A stretch of 46,556 bases of DNA from contig JANJVG010000009.1 in the NCBI GenBank assembly GCA_024710165.1, positions 1 through 46,556 on the forward strand, given 5' to 3'. Origin of the DNA: Burkholderiaceae bacterium (GTDB taxonomy: Bacteria > Pseudomonadota > Gammaproteobacteria > Burkholderiales > Burkholderiaceae_C). Of this stretch, positions 38,339-45,838 are shown piece by piece (the stretch's first letter is position 1; every line of letters starts with the position of its first letter). Position numbers and translations under genes: made by a program. The notes below the pieces were generated by a model that saw nothing but the letters and a program-made list of their open reading frames with translations, searched no databases and was not told where the DNA came from.

Positions 38339-39313
38339 CTATCGCGCCACCAACCGTACGACCACAGGGCGATGGTCAGAGCCCAAATCTGGCCCATGGC
38401 CAAAGTCCACAAGCTGCCACCCGCTGGATGCCAGAACATGGTCGAGCGGCAAAACCGACAACCCGCCAAACGCGTTGGGCCAGCTTCCCGCCAAACCGTT
38501 GGCACGCCAGAGCTGCGAATCAATGGCAAACAGGCCTTTGGCCCAAGGCGTGGTGTTGAAATCCCCCGCCATCAAGGCCAGTCCGCCCGATTGCGACAAA
38601 TGCCGGGCCTCCTCGACCAAGGCTTGGTCCCGGAGTTGCGCGCAGGTCGCATTGAGAGGCGGCATGGGGTGAATCGCGCTGAGGCGAACGGGGCCGCCTG
38701 CCCAAATCACCGTGGCCCGCAGTCGCAGGGTGGCTTGCATGTCTGCTGGCTCCACCTTCTGCACCTCTGACAACGGGTAGCGCGACAGAATGGCCAGCCC
38801 AAACGGGTCTGGTTGCGGCGCCTCCACGCGATGCGGGTAGCGCTGGGCAACTTCAGGCGATTGAAGGGCTTGCTGTGCCAGCCCAGTGAATTCCTGCAGA
38901 AACACCACATCCGGCGCCTCACCAGACACCAGCCAGCCCACCAAGGCGCTGAAATCCGTGGTGTCGAAATTCAGATTGGCGGTGGCCACCTGCAGTACAG
39001 GCTTGGAACCCACGGGTTCGGTACTGCGGTCCAGCGTGCCGGATTGAACAAAGAACGAAGCGCCCAGAGCAAGCAACGGTATCAGCGGCCACCAAGCACG
39101 CTTGGCAATGACCAGCACCGCCAAACAGGTGATCCCCACCACCAGATAAACCCACTGCCAATGGGAGATCAGCTCCAGCGCCCATTGCACTTCTTGCAAT
39201 CCATTGAGGGGAATAAATCGGAGAATGGGTGCGCTCAGGCTGAAAAGTGTGCACAGCCAAATGATCCACTTCGTTCTGGGAACAATGAAATGTGCGATTA
39301 GAGAGTGAGGCAT
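38339..39313 (-). CDS. Membrane-anchored endonuclease/exonuclease/phosphatase-family protein
   Basis: A 324-residue protein. Three hydrophobic helices occupy the first 95 residues (WIIWLCTLFSLSAPILRFIP; WVYLVVGITCLAVLVIA; WWPLIPLLALGASFF). The catalytic domain follows: LQVATANLNFDTTDFS, DVVFLQEFTG, AIHPMPPL, LMAGDFNTTPW and GSDHRPVVVRL. These are the usual Asn, Glu, His, Asp-x-Asn and Ser-Asp-His motifs of the EEP fold, all intact. Such membrane-bound members cleave phosphodiesters or phosphates; substrate unknown. Its GC is a little lower than the chromosomal average of the window. It stands alone. Confidence 0.9.
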   Translation of the reverse strand: MPHSLIAHFIVPRTKWIIWLCTLFSLSAPILRFIPLNGLQEVQWALELISHWQWVYLVVGITCLAVLVIAKRAWWPLIPLLALGASFFVQSGTLDRSTEPVGSKPVLQVATANLNFDTTDFSALVGWLVSGEAPDVVFLQEFTGLAQQALQSPEVAQRYPHRVEAPQPDPFGLAILSRYPLSEVQKVEPADMQATLRLRATVIWAGGPVRLSAIHPMPPLNATCAQLRDQALVEEARHLSQSGGLALMAGDFNTTPWAKGLFAIDSQLWRANGLAGSWPNAFGGLSVLPLDHVLASSGWQLVDFGHGPDLGSDHRPVVVRLVAR

Positions 39314-39439
39314 GAATCGGGCAACTCACCGAAGGCGGGTCGGCTTGACTGCAATGTTAGACCCAGACGTCAAAACAGAAACCCCAACTTGACGACGTGC
39401 GCAAACCGCGAAAAAGCACAGCGCCACGAGGCGGCACAA

Positions 39440-39497
39440 TGCTTTAAAAATGATAGCTAGTGACGCTTGCTGTGCAAGGGATAGAGGCCAAAAAAGG
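39440..39497 (+). repeat. Dispersed TAGC repeat, copy j
   Basis: TGCTTTAAAAATGATAGCTA, GTGACGCTTGCTGTGCAAGG, GATAGAGGCCAAAAAAGG follows the pattern. It lies between the EEP gene and the transposase remnant. The 220 bases between those two genes hold nothing else I can name. Confidence 0.72.
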
Positions 39498-39533
39498 CTT
39501 GAGACCAGTGCAAATCGTGTCTGACCCCATTAA

Positions 39534-39821
39534 TTCGAACTGAGTATCAAACACTGGTTGCCCAAGCCCAGGACCCCGAGAACCAACGGCATGGTGGAGC
39601 GGTTCAATGGCCGCATCGCCGATGTGCTCAAGACCCACAGGTTCAACAGCCGCGAGGACATGGAACAGACCTTGCTGCGCTATGTGGCCTTGTACAACCA
39701 CCAGTTGCCGCAATCAGCGCTGGGCAGCAAGACGCCTATGCAGGCCATGAAGGATTGGTACCAGGAGCACCCACACCTGTTCCACAAGCGACCCTATGAT
39801 CGTCCGGGATGCAACAGTTAG
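39534..39821 (+). pseudogene. IS481-type transposase, C-terminal remnant
   Basis: An open frame from 39534 with FELSIKHWLPKPRTPRTNG, then MVERFNGRIADVLKTHRF, EQTLLRYVALYNHQLPQSAL and a normal-looking end, KRPYDRPGCNS. The TNGMVERFNGRI and YNHxxPQxALG motifs are the C-terminal part of the DDE core with the last acidic residue (MVERFNGR). The first two thirds of the gene are absent. An in-frame TAA precedes it. I see no certain terminal inverted repeats. It cuts off the last attC-like site of the cassette array, so it came in at or after array formation. Confidence 0.82.
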
Positions 39822-39823
39822 GT
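39817..39823 (-). other. Truncated attC-like core (cassette D)
   Basis: On the minus strand ACCTAAC fits the inverse-core consensus RYYYAAC, 18 bases after the stop codon of the lipoprotein gene. The other half of an attC site is absent because the transposase remnant starts there. Confidence 0.4.
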
Positions 39824-39841
39824 GAGCTGCGATTTCTGCCA

Positions 39842-40120
39842 TTACTTGCACCTGAAATAAAGCTCCACTCGGGGATACTTGCCAAGTATGAATGGCCCTT
39901 CGTTTTCATCCAATTTTATTAAATCCAATTCTTTATTTTGCGAACGGCAGTAGCTACTAGCTTCTTGAAGGGCGTCAATTTTTATTTGCCCTGTGCCAGG
40001 AAACCCAGTTGCAGCTTGCTTCGAGATGATGAAGTTGCCGTTGCCAGTAGGAATCACTCCACTATTCGATGCACAAGCACCTAAAAGTAGAAGGAGAGTT
40101 GAGGTTAGAATTTTTTTCAA
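39842..40120 (-). CDS. Small lipoprotein (cassette D)
   Basis: A 92-residue protein with a lipoprotein signal peptide: KKILTSTLLLLLGAC with the lipobox cysteine near residue 16. The mature part has two more cysteines (SSYCRSQNK and the final LYFRCK). The layout, with a Cys in mid-protein and a Cys-Lys end, resembles the protein of cassette A, whose mature part is otherwise different. It should be anchored at the inner or outer membrane. No known domain is recognised. The codon use is A/T-rich compared with the chromosomal genes. Confidence 0.75.
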   Translation of the reverse strand: MKKILTSTLLLLLGACASNSGVIPTGNGNFIISKQAATGFPGTGQIKIDALQEASSYCRSQNKELDLIKLDENEGPFILGKYPRVELYFRCK

Positions 40121-40169
40121 GAGGTTATTTCCTATCTGATTTCTGCAAATGATGCTTAGAAGAATAGCG

Positions 40170-40229
40170 ACCTAACGAACAAGATAAGCCGACCACACAA
40201 TGCGGGTCTGCTTGAGTTGTGGGTTAGAT
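40170..40229 (-). other. attC site (cassette C)
   Basis: A 60-base element. The ends ACCTAAC and GTTAGAT fit RYYYAAC and GTTRRRY. Inside, AAGCCGACC on one arm matches GGGTCTGCTT on the other with an unpaired base, the usual L-box arrangement. It lies six bases past the stop of the 40235-40486 gene on the minus strand. Confidence 0.78.
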
Positions 40230-40234
40230 ATTTA

Positions 40235-40486
40235 TTAGGCTTCATCTTTCCAACGCTTGCGAAGGCCAAACTGCCGCAAGTGTTCATCTGTGGTTTGAAA
40301 TTGCTCAGAACCTAACCAAATGTAAGAAAGCGCTACAGAATTAGCGTCTGATTTCTCTATTTCAGCTTCTGTGATTCCAGGGATAGATGAAATTCCGTTC
40401 AGTGCATCTGTCTCAATTTCATCTGGACCGCGTAAAGATTCCGGCAATCGAAGCACCGTGACAGTATGTCTCTGATGTTTTTTCAT
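40235..40486 (-). CDS. Hypothetical protein (cassette C)
   Basis: An 83-residue, charged, soluble protein: basic N-terminus MKKHQRHTVTVLRLPESL, then SSIPGITEAEIEKSDANSVA and SEQFQTTDEHLRQFGLRKRW. The SIPGITEAEIE stretch resembles the beta-alpha-beta HMA-like fold, but there is no CxxC metal motif. I do not recognise the family. The ATG at 40486 lies three bases inside the next attC-like site. Cassette genes of unknown function are common in integron arrays. Confidence 0.6.
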   Translation of the reverse strand: MKKHQRHTVTVLRLPESLRGPDEIETDALNGISSIPGITEAEIEKSDANSVALSYIWLGSEQFQTTDEHLRQFGLRKRWKDEA

Positions 40487-40488
40487 TT

Positions 40489-40581
40489 TTCTAACCTCCG
40501 AGGGAACCGGCGACCAGCGGATAGGGGCTGAGCAAAGCGAAGGACCACCTCCGAGCGTCCGCGTTCAACAAGCTGTTAGAT
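40489..40581 (-). other. attC-like site (cassette B, long form)
   Basis: On the minus strand ATCTAAC starts it and GTTAGAA ends it, 93 bases apart. Inner arms GCGGAC and TATCCGC can pair. The end core differs from GTTRRRY in its last base. It lies 28 bases past the stop of the 40610-41011 gene. Confidence 0.5.
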
Positions 40582-40609
40582 CACATACGCGGCGCCGTGC
40601 ATGCCGAGG

Positions 40610-41011
40610 CTAGATGAGACACGTTTGAGAAATTACCCAGTCCATCATCGAACCAGGTGAAGCGGCCGTCATCGGATTGGGTTCACCGGGCTTCGGTTCA
40701 GCTCGCTTGACAACGATTCCCTTGGCCATGGGCTGACTGAGCATCACAATCTTCAGCGAGCGGTAAGAGTAAGCCTTGCAATCAACTTCGGTGTAGGTCT
40801 GGACGGAACCCGCTCCGTATTGATTGACCACACCGTCTTTGAAGTCCATCAAAGTCCAAATGCGCCGCAAGAAGGAAGATTCTTTGACCATGGTTGATTT
40901 GTCGATGTACATGCGCACCTGCTTCGTTGTGCCGACCTCTGCCCATTGTGCGTGAGCTGCGCAGTGACTCATCAGTGCAATAACAGGGATCACTAGCGTC
41001 TTCTTTTCCAT
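40610..41011 (-). CDS. Exported protein, surface-adhesin-E-like (cassette B)
   Basis: A 133-residue exported protein. The signal peptide is VIPVIALMSHCAAHAQWAEV, cut after Ala near 21. The mature part fits short beta-rich proteins of the surface-adhesin-E type: MYIDKSTMVKESSFLRRIWT, LMDFKDG, then an internal DCKAYSYRSLKIV and a C-terminal SQTCLI, two cysteines that may bridge. The assignment is from pattern memory only. The 223 bases upstream up to the next attC site hold no gene I trust. Confidence 0.6.
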   Translation of the reverse strand: MEKKTLVIPVIALMSHCAAHAQWAEVGTTKQVRMYIDKSTMVKESSFLRRIWTLMDFKDGVVNQYGAGSVQTYTEVDCKAYSYRSLKIVMLSQPMAKGIVVKRAEPKPGEPNPMTAASPGSMMDWVISQTCLI

Positions 41012-41234
41012 TTTGTGAACTTTCTTCGAGGTCTATACACGGCGCCAATACTATGTCGGCCGAAGCTGCGGCGCAACGCCCGCGAGGTTTTTCGACCGCG
41101 TTGGTTCGAGCGCCGAAACCATACCTCCAGAGAAGTGACCAAACTTCGCGCGCAGCCCCCCGCCGCGGCACTACCTCTCGAAACCGCAAACTCCAACAAC
41201 CATTCGAGGATGACGTGCCTTTTGTCTCACTGCG
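41012..41234. other. Leader of cassette B without a trusted gene
   Basis: About 220 bases of mixed composition between gene B and the attC site of cassette A. Short open frames exist on both strands, but none has a plausible protein. It may carry a promoter, or be the remains of a further cassette. Confidence 0.35.
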
Positions 41235-41294
41235 GTCTAACGAACAAGGTAAGCGGATGGCCTAAGGCCAGTCCGCTTGACCGCCGAGTTAGCC
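41235..41294 (-). other. attC site (cassette A)
   Basis: A 60-base element whose cores are GTCTAAC and GTTAGCC on the plus strand. Inner arms GTAAGCGGA and TCCGCTTGAC pair with one extra base, and GGCCTAAGGCC forms the end loop. It contains the stop codon of the 41289-41648 gene (TAA within GGCTAAC), the classic cassette layout. Confidence 0.82.
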
Positions 41295-41648
41295 CTTGCA
41301 TATGAATACATAGGTTTTCGTGCGTTTCATGAAGCCACCTGCAATTTTTTGGTCAAAGTTCGGGTCGTGGACGAACTCGAAAGAACTAGGGCAAGTTTTC
41401 GCGGCAAACCTATTTGCGGAGATGTGAATACGCTGTGCAATAGAGCCTTCGGCTTCCATTACTCCAGGGGAAGCAGTCACCGTAAGTAGATGCTTGTTGG
41501 TACCGAGTGATTCGTGTGAAATACCGACATCGCCAGTGCCACCAACTTCAGAACCAGTCTCAACTGCGCCCGGTGGCCGTGTATAAGAACAGCCCAGCAA
41601 GGAAATTGATCCAGTGATAGCGAGAATGCACAGTGATCGCTTTAGCAT
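41289..41648 (-). CDS. Small lipoprotein (cassette A)
   Basis: A 119-residue lipoprotein: MLKRSLCILAITGSISLLGC, with the lipobox cysteine at residue 20. A Gly-rich stretch follows (TGSEVGGTGDVGISHESLG). The globular C-terminus has KTCPSSFEFVHDPNFDQKIA and the end YVFICKG. The Cys in mid-chain and the Cys-Lys end resemble the cassette D lipoprotein. No known domain. Its stop codon is inside the attC core. Confidence 0.75.
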   Translation of the reverse strand: MLKRSLCILAITGSISLLGCSYTRPPGAVETGSEVGGTGDVGISHESLGTNKHLLTVTASPGVMEAEGSIAQRIHISANRFAAKTCPSSFEFVHDPNFDQKIAGGFMKRTKTYVFICKG

Positions 41649-42048
41649 TTTCTATTTGCCTGAAGGTTAACTAGATTTAGACGAATGCAGTTCAACTCAC
41701 ACTCGTCGGATAAAAAATCGCCCATCGAATTTCCCTGCAGACTTGCAGGTTGCCGCCGTTTAGACAGACCTAAAATTCGCAGTCTGAAAATGACAACGGA
41801 TACTGTAACCACATGCTATATCACCCGCGGTGCGTTTGGCTTGCAGGAAAACCCAGCCTGCCCCAAATTTTTCTGCACCATCTTGATTACACTCAAAAAG
41901 TCCTCCCCCTCCCTTGCCCCGCGATAGACCACCGCAGCGTGGAGTCGTAAGCCTTCAATGCGCCATGAAGCACTTTAATATTGATAGCTTCTCGCGCTTT
42001 CTGGATAAGCTGCAGAGGCCAATTTGACTCAAATTTATCCGAATAACA
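41649..42048. other. Gene-free stretch before the acyltransferase gene
   Basis: About 400 bases without a trusted gene. The part nearest the cassette holds GTTAACC on the minus strand within AAATCTAGTTAACC, which resembles the junction of an attI site, but it is not proof. Further right lie A/T-rich stretches and repeat copy k. No integrase gene is present. Confidence 0.4.
41971..42024 (+). repeat. Dispersed TAGC repeat, copy k
   Basis: CACTTTAATATTGATAGCTT, CTCGCGCTTTCTGGATAAGC, TGCAGAGGCCAA fits the family. It lies between the cassette region and the acyltransferase gene. Confidence 0.75.
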
Positions 42049-42639
42049 TCAAACCTCAAACTGGTCTGCGTTCTTGCCCTTGATGGGCGCGTAGAACGCC
42101 TTGATGGCGGCCATGTCGGCCTCCACATCGCCCGTAAGCTCGAACAGCGGCCCCAGACCGCCGACCTTGCGCTCGTAGTCCACAAAGGCCAGCACGATGG
42201 GCACGCCGGCCTGCTGGGCGATGAAGTAGAAGCCCGTCTTCCAGTGCCGCGTCTTGCCGCGCGTGCCCTCGGGCGGCACGATGAGCTGCATGGGGCCCTG
42301 GGCGTCGCGCATGGCCTGGGCCGACAGGGCCACCAGGTTGCTGGCCTGGCCCCGGTTGACCGGAATGCCGCCCAGCCAGCGCATCAGGCCGCCAAACGGC
42401 CAGCGGAAGATGCTCTGCTTGCCCATCCAGTACACGCGCAGGCGCAGCACGAAGGCGAGCATGAGGGTGTAGGGCAGGTCCCAGTTGCTGGTGTGCGGCG
42501 CGGCGATCAGCACGCTTTTGGCTGCGTGCGGCGGTAGCTGCCCCTCCACTGTCCAGCCCGTGGATTTCAGGATTGCTACAGACAGACGACGTAGCAGGGT
42601 GTTGACAAAGGGCGTGTCAAAAATGGTGCGGTGGTGCAT
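42049..42639 (-). CDS. 1-acyl-glycerol-phosphate-type acyltransferase
   Basis: A 196-residue acyltransferase. The catalytic HX4D motif is HTSNWD in AAPHTSNWDLPYTLML; GGIPVNRG and PPEGTRGKTRHWKTGFYFI are the later PlsC-family blocks (the Glu-Gly-Thr-Arg motif is intact). It should transfer an acyl chain to a lysophospholipid or a related alcohol. The small size and the VPPEGTRG motif suit the short PlsC-like proteins. I start at 42639 (MHHRTIFDTPF); the longer frame reads through the intergenic region. It is probably a membrane-associated protein although only one hydrophobic stretch is seen. Confidence 0.88.
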   Translation of the reverse strand: MHHRTIFDTPFVNTLLRRLSVAILKSTGWTVEGQLPPHAAKSVLIAAPHTSNWDLPYTLMLAFVLRLRVYWMGKQSIFRWPFGGLMRWLGGIPVNRGQASNLVALSAQAMRDAQGPMQLIVPPEGTRGKTRHWKTGFYFIAQQAGVPIVLAFVDYERKVGGLGPLFELTGDVEADMAAIKAFYAPIKGKNADQFEV

Positions 42640-42773
42640 GGCGAGGACGGGAGTCGGATGCACCAAGCGAACTTGATACTTTTTGCTACAAAATCGGGCG
42701 TCAGTGTAGCAAGCCGCACCGGCGTTCCCTTGACCCACGGCAAGTTGGCAGACCCGAAGCCCGCATGGGAGCT

Positions 42774-42816
42774 GTAAAAAACAAACGGCGTTGCCAGCCC
42801 ACGCTGAACAACGCCG
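42774..42816 (-). terminator. Intrinsic terminator after the OmpA-domain gene
   Basis: On the minus strand CGGCGTTG and CAACGCCG pair around a 15-base loop and are followed by TTTGTTTTTTA. It lies 30 bases past the OmpA-domain gene stop codon. Confidence 0.8.
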
Positions 42817-42845
42817 CTGCATTGACGCGGTGCTGCGTCAGCGCA

Positions 42846-43370
42846 TCAGGAACCCGACAGGGCCACTTCCACGCGGCGCGCCTCGGCATTGCTGCCATTG
42901 GCCTGGGTTTCCTCGGGCTTCTTGAGTTCGATGCGGTCTTCTGCCACACCCAGCACCTTGAGGGCGTCGCGCACGGCCAGGGCGCGCTGCTTGGCCAACT
43001 CGGCATTCTGGGCTGCATCGCCGGTGGCATCGTGGAACCCCGAAACGATGGCGTTCTTGCCATCGGCCACGCCTTTGACCACATCGGCCAGCGCATCGCT
43101 GGCACCAGCGGCCAGGTCTGCCTTGCCAGAGGCAAAGAAGAACTTGACCACGCCGTCTTCCACGCGCACGCTGGCCGCATCTTCTGCCGCCGGGGCTTCT
43201 GCGGCCGCTGGCGCGGCCGATGCCGCGGCCACCGCTACAGGCGCCTGGGTGCCGCCACGCTGGTACACCACCACGCCCACCACCGTAGTCACCACCAGGG
43301 CGATCAGGGCAAACAGGAAACCCAGGGCAAAACGCTGCTGGCTGTCGTCATCGGAACTGCTGAAAGACAT
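42846..43370 (-). CDS. OmpA-domain protein with an N-terminal membrane anchor
   Basis: A 174-residue protein. One membrane helix near residues 14-36 (FALGFLFALIALVVTTVVGV) is followed by a Pro/Ala-rich linker. Then comes an OmpA-C-like domain from about residue 75 to the end: VKFFFASGKADLAAGASDAL, IVSGFHDATGDAAQNAELAK, NAEARRVEVALSGS. The peptidoglycan-binding residues of the OmpA family (an Asp and an Arg in the ..D..G....N..L...RA and RRV segments) look present. It would tie the inner membrane to the cell wall. No partner gene is adjacent. Confidence 0.87.
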   Translation of the reverse strand: MSFSSSDDDSQQRFALGFLFALIALVVTTVVGVVVYQRGGTQAPVAVAAASAAPAAAEAPAAEDAASVRVEDGVVKFFFASGKADLAAGASDALADVVKGVADGKNAIVSGFHDATGDAAQNAELAKQRALAVRDALKVLGVAEDRIELKKPEETQANGSNAEARRVEVALSGS

Positions 43371-43426
43371 CGGGAAAAACTCCGTAAATAATGGTGGTCG
43401 GGAAAACCCTTTATTCTAGACGCGGC

Positions 43427-44017
43427 ATGACTTCCTTGAACGCTCCCACCCGAGACCCTGCGCCCATGCTGGAGCAGGCGCTGCACGACTGGGGTGGGCA
43501 TGGCGACCTCTGGGTGTTTGGCTATGCTTCGCTGATCTGGCGCCCCGACTTCAACTTTGCAGAGCAGCGCCCGGCGCGTGTGCACGGATGGCACCGCGCG
43601 CTCAAAATGTGGAGCCATGTCAACCGCGGCACGCCCGAGTGCCCCGGCCTGGTATTCGGGATGCTCTCGGGGGGCAGTTGCCGGGGGATGGTGTTCCGCG
43701 TGGCGCAGGAGCATGCCCGCCAGGTGATGGTGAATCTGTGGCAGCGTGAAATGCCCCTGGGGGTGTACGACCCCCGCTGGCTGCCCTGCCAGACAGCTGA
43801 GGGCACCGTTCGTGCGCTGGCCTTCACCCTCTCGCGCAACAGCCCCAGTTACACCGGCGCCCTGGCGCCCGAAGAGTACCGCCGCATCTTCCTGCAGGCC
43901 AGCGGCCGCTACGGCAGCACCCACGACTACGCCCACGACACTTACCACGGTCTGCGCAAGGTGGGCATCCATGACCGTGCGCTGGCCCGGCTGCTGGCGC
44001 AATCCTCCAGCGCATGA
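43427..44017 (+). CDS. ChaC-like gamma-glutamylcyclotransferase
   Basis: A 196-residue enzyme of the ChaC type, which breaks glutathione to 5-oxoproline and cysteinyl-glycine. [20 protein letters not shown] is the substrate-binding loop with the YxSLIW motif, [19 protein letters not shown] the second part, and [20 protein letters not shown] the C-terminal part. The catalytic glutamate should lie in the stretch around YDPRWLPC or MPLGVYD; I cannot place it by eye. The ATG at 43427 follows TCTAGACGCGGC, not a good ribosome-binding site. It ends 26 bases before pdxH on the same strand. Confidence 0.88.
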   Translation: MTSLNAPTRDPAPMLEQALHDWGGHGDLWVFGYASLIWRPDFNFAEQRPARVHGWHRALKMWSHVNRGTPECPGLVFGMLSGGSCRGMVFRVAQEHARQVMVNLWQREMPLGVYDPRWLPCQTAEGTVRALAFTLSRNSPSYTGALAPEEYRRIFLQASGRYGSTHDYAHDTYHGLRKVGIHDRALARLLAQSSSA

Positions 44018-44043
44018 GGCCGCGGCCCGGGCACAATGACGGC

Positions 44044-44691
44044 ATGACCAGCCCCTCCCTCTCCATCGCCGATCTGCGCAAAAGCTACGAGCGCGCCGAA
44101 CTCAACGAAGACGCCTCGCACGGCAACCCGCTGCAACAGTTTGACCAGTGGCTCCAGGAGGCCATCCGTTCGCAGGTACCCGAGCCCAACGCCATGACCC
44201 TGGCCACCGTGGGCAGCGACCTGCGGCCCAGCACGCGCGTGGTGCTCATCAAGGGCTACGACGCCCAGGGCATCGTCTGGTACACCAACTACGAAAGCCG
44301 CAAGGGCCGCCAGCTCGCGGGCAACCCCTATGCAGCGTTGCAGTTTCACTGGGTGGAGTTGGAGCGCGTGGTGCGCATCGAGGGCACCGTCGAGAAGGTG
44401 AGCGACGCCGAAAGCGACGCCTACTTCCACAGCCGCCCGCTCGACTCGCGCATTGGCGCCTGGGCCAGCCCGCAAAGCCAGGTCATCCCGGGCCGGGGTG
44501 TGCTGGTGGCCAACGCCGCCAAATACGGCGCACAGTTCCTGCTCAAGCCACCGCGCCCGCCACACTGGGGCGGCTACCGCCTGCGACCCGAGCTCTGGGA
44601 GTTCTGGCAAGGCCGCAAAAGTCGCCTGCACGACCGCCTGCGCTACCGCCAGGAAAGCGGGACCTGGGTGCGCGAACGCCTGGCACCGTAA
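44044..44691 (+). CDS. pdxH: Pyridoxamine 5'-phosphate oxidase
   Basis: The enzyme makes pyridoxal 5'-phosphate using FMN and oxygen. A 215-residue protein with RLAP at the end, the hallmark C-terminus. FMN-binding segments: [40 protein letters not shown] and [20 protein letters not shown]. It matches the family length of about 215-220. I start at the ATG at 44044 rather than an upstream codon. It lies just after the ChaC-like gene, so they may share a promoter. Confidence 0.95.
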   Translation: MTSPSLSIADLRKSYERAELNEDASHGNPLQQFDQWLQEAIRSQVPEPNAMTLATVGSDLRPSTRVVLIKGYDAQGIVWYTNYESRKGRQLAGNPYAALQFHWVELERVVRIEGTVEKVSDAESDAYFHSRPLDSRIGAWASPQSQVIPGRGVLVANAAKYGAQFLLKPPRPPHWGGYRLRPELWEFWQGRKSRLHDRLRYRQESGTWVRERLAP

Positions 44692-44730
44692 CCCACCAGC
44701 CCGGGCCTGCCCGCAGGGAGCTGCCGGGCG

Positions 44731-45696
44731 TCAGCCCGGGGCCATGCGTGCAGCCAGCAGCAGCACCACCGGAACGGTGACCAGCCCCAGTGCCGTAGAC
44801 ACTGCCACGCTGGCCGTCACCTCGTCCTGCCCCACCTCATAGCGCTGCGCGAACAGGAACACATTGGCCCCCACGGGCAACGCAGCAATGACGATCATCA
44901 CCGCCAGCGACAGGCCCGACAGCCCCAGAGCCCAGCCCAACGCTGCCAGCACGAGCGGCAACGCAAGATTTTTGACCAGCGCGATGCGCAAGGCCACACG
45001 GAAGTACACCCCCACGGTGGAAAACGCCAGCATGACGCCCACCAGCAGCAGCGCCAGCGGGCCCAGCGCCTGGCCCAGTAGTTGCAAGGGCTTGTCCACC
45101 CCCTGCGGCAGCTCCAGCCCGGTCTGGGCAAACAGCAAACCGGCCATGATGGGCAAAGGCACCGGGTGCACGATGCCGTTGCGCACCGCCTGCAGCACGG
45201 TGCGCCACATCGGCACATGCACCTGACCTGCCTGCCCCCGGCGCTCACGCGCCGCCGCCAGCTCGAAAACCACTGTGGCGGAGGTCAGCAAAAGGAGCGA
45301 GTGCACCGAGATCAGCGTGAACAGCGTCACCAGCCCCGGATCGCCAAACGCCAGCCCCACCAGCGGCACACCAATCATCACCGTATTGCCAAAAGTGTGG
45401 GCTAACGCCCGGGCCGCCGCCAGGCTGGAGAAACCGCCCAGGGCCAAGGTTGCCGCAAACACCAGGCCAGCCGCCAGAAAATAGACAGCAATCGGCCCAA
45501 AATCGAGTTCCTGCACATGCACCGTGCTCATGGTGCGAAACAGCAGCGCCGGCGTGAGCACCATGAACACGAGGTTGGACAAGTCCTTGACCGATGCAGC
45601 GCGAATCCAGCCCCACCGGCCCACACAGAAGCCCATCGCGATGAACACGATCACCGGAACCAGCGCAGTCACAACAGGAGAGTCCACGATACCCAT
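44731..45696 (-). CDS. AEC-family (auxin efflux carrier) transporter
   Basis: A 321-residue membrane protein of about ten helices, for example ALVPVIVFIAMGFCVGRWGW, TFGNTVMIGVPLVGLAFGDP, IMAGLLFAQTGLELP and VIAALPVGANVFLFAQRYEV. The NTVMIGVPL and PVGANVFLFAQ segments are the two half-helix crossing points of the AEC family. Members export or take up organic acids or indoles; substrate unknown. It converges with pdxH across a 39-base gap and is divergent from nothing; its promoter lies in the stretch with repeat copy l. Confidence 0.92.
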   Translation of the reverse strand: MGIVDSPVVTALVPVIVFIAMGFCVGRWGWIRAASVKDLSNLVFMVLTPALLFRTMSTVHVQELDFGPIAVYFLAAGLVFAATLALGGFSSLAAARALAHTFGNTVMIGVPLVGLAFGDPGLVTLFTLISVHSLLLLTSATVVFELAAARERRGQAGQVHVPMWRTVLQAVRNGIVHPVPLPIMAGLLFAQTGLELPQGVDKPLQLLGQALGPLALLLVGVMLAFSTVGVYFRVALRIALVKNLALPLVLAALGWALGLSGLSLAVMIVIAALPVGANVFLFAQRYEVGQDEVTASVAVSTALGLVTVPVVLLLAARMAPG

Positions 45697-45727
45697 CCAC
45701 CTGGACCGGATTTCGCCCAGGCCAGAA

Positions 45728-45784
45728 TACTATCTTTTTAATAGCTACCCGCCCTTGATCAACATAGGCTAGAGGCCATTTTTA
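45728..45784 (+). repeat. Dispersed TAGC repeat, copy l
   Basis: ACTATCTTTTTAATAGCTAC, CCGCCCTTGATCAACATAGG, CTAGAGGCCATTTTT follows the pattern with several changes. It lies between the AEC gene and the guaA terminator. Confidence 0.68.
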
Positions 45785-45818
45785 TTAAAAACCAGCCTCT
45801 GCAAGCTCCAGCAAAGGC
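45784..45818 (-). terminator. Probable terminator of guaA
   Basis: On the minus strand GCCTTTGC and GCAGAGGC pair with one mismatch around TGGAGCTT, followed by TGGTTTTTAATAAAA. It lies 21 bases past the guaA stop codon. Confidence 0.6.
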
Positions 45819-45838
45819 CTCCACCCGGGCCTGCGGGA

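Noticed and set aside
39511-39535. GTGTCTGACCCC beside the transposase remnant as an IS terminal repeat
   Set aside because: No matching inverted copy was found on the other side of the remnant.
40993-41199. Arg-rich 68-codon frame on the minus strand overlapping the start of cassette B
   Set aside because: Its composition looks like random translation, and it overlaps the start of a gene with a convincing signal peptide.
41685-41927. 80-codon open frame on the plus strand beside the cassette array, considered as an integrase remnant
   Set aside because: The protein shows no tyrosine-recombinase motif and no recognisable family.
44700-44739. GC-rich hairpin between pdxH and the AEC gene as a terminator
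   Set aside because: CCCGGGC and GCCCGGG can pair, but the loop is long and there is no T-run, so I did not list it as a feature.
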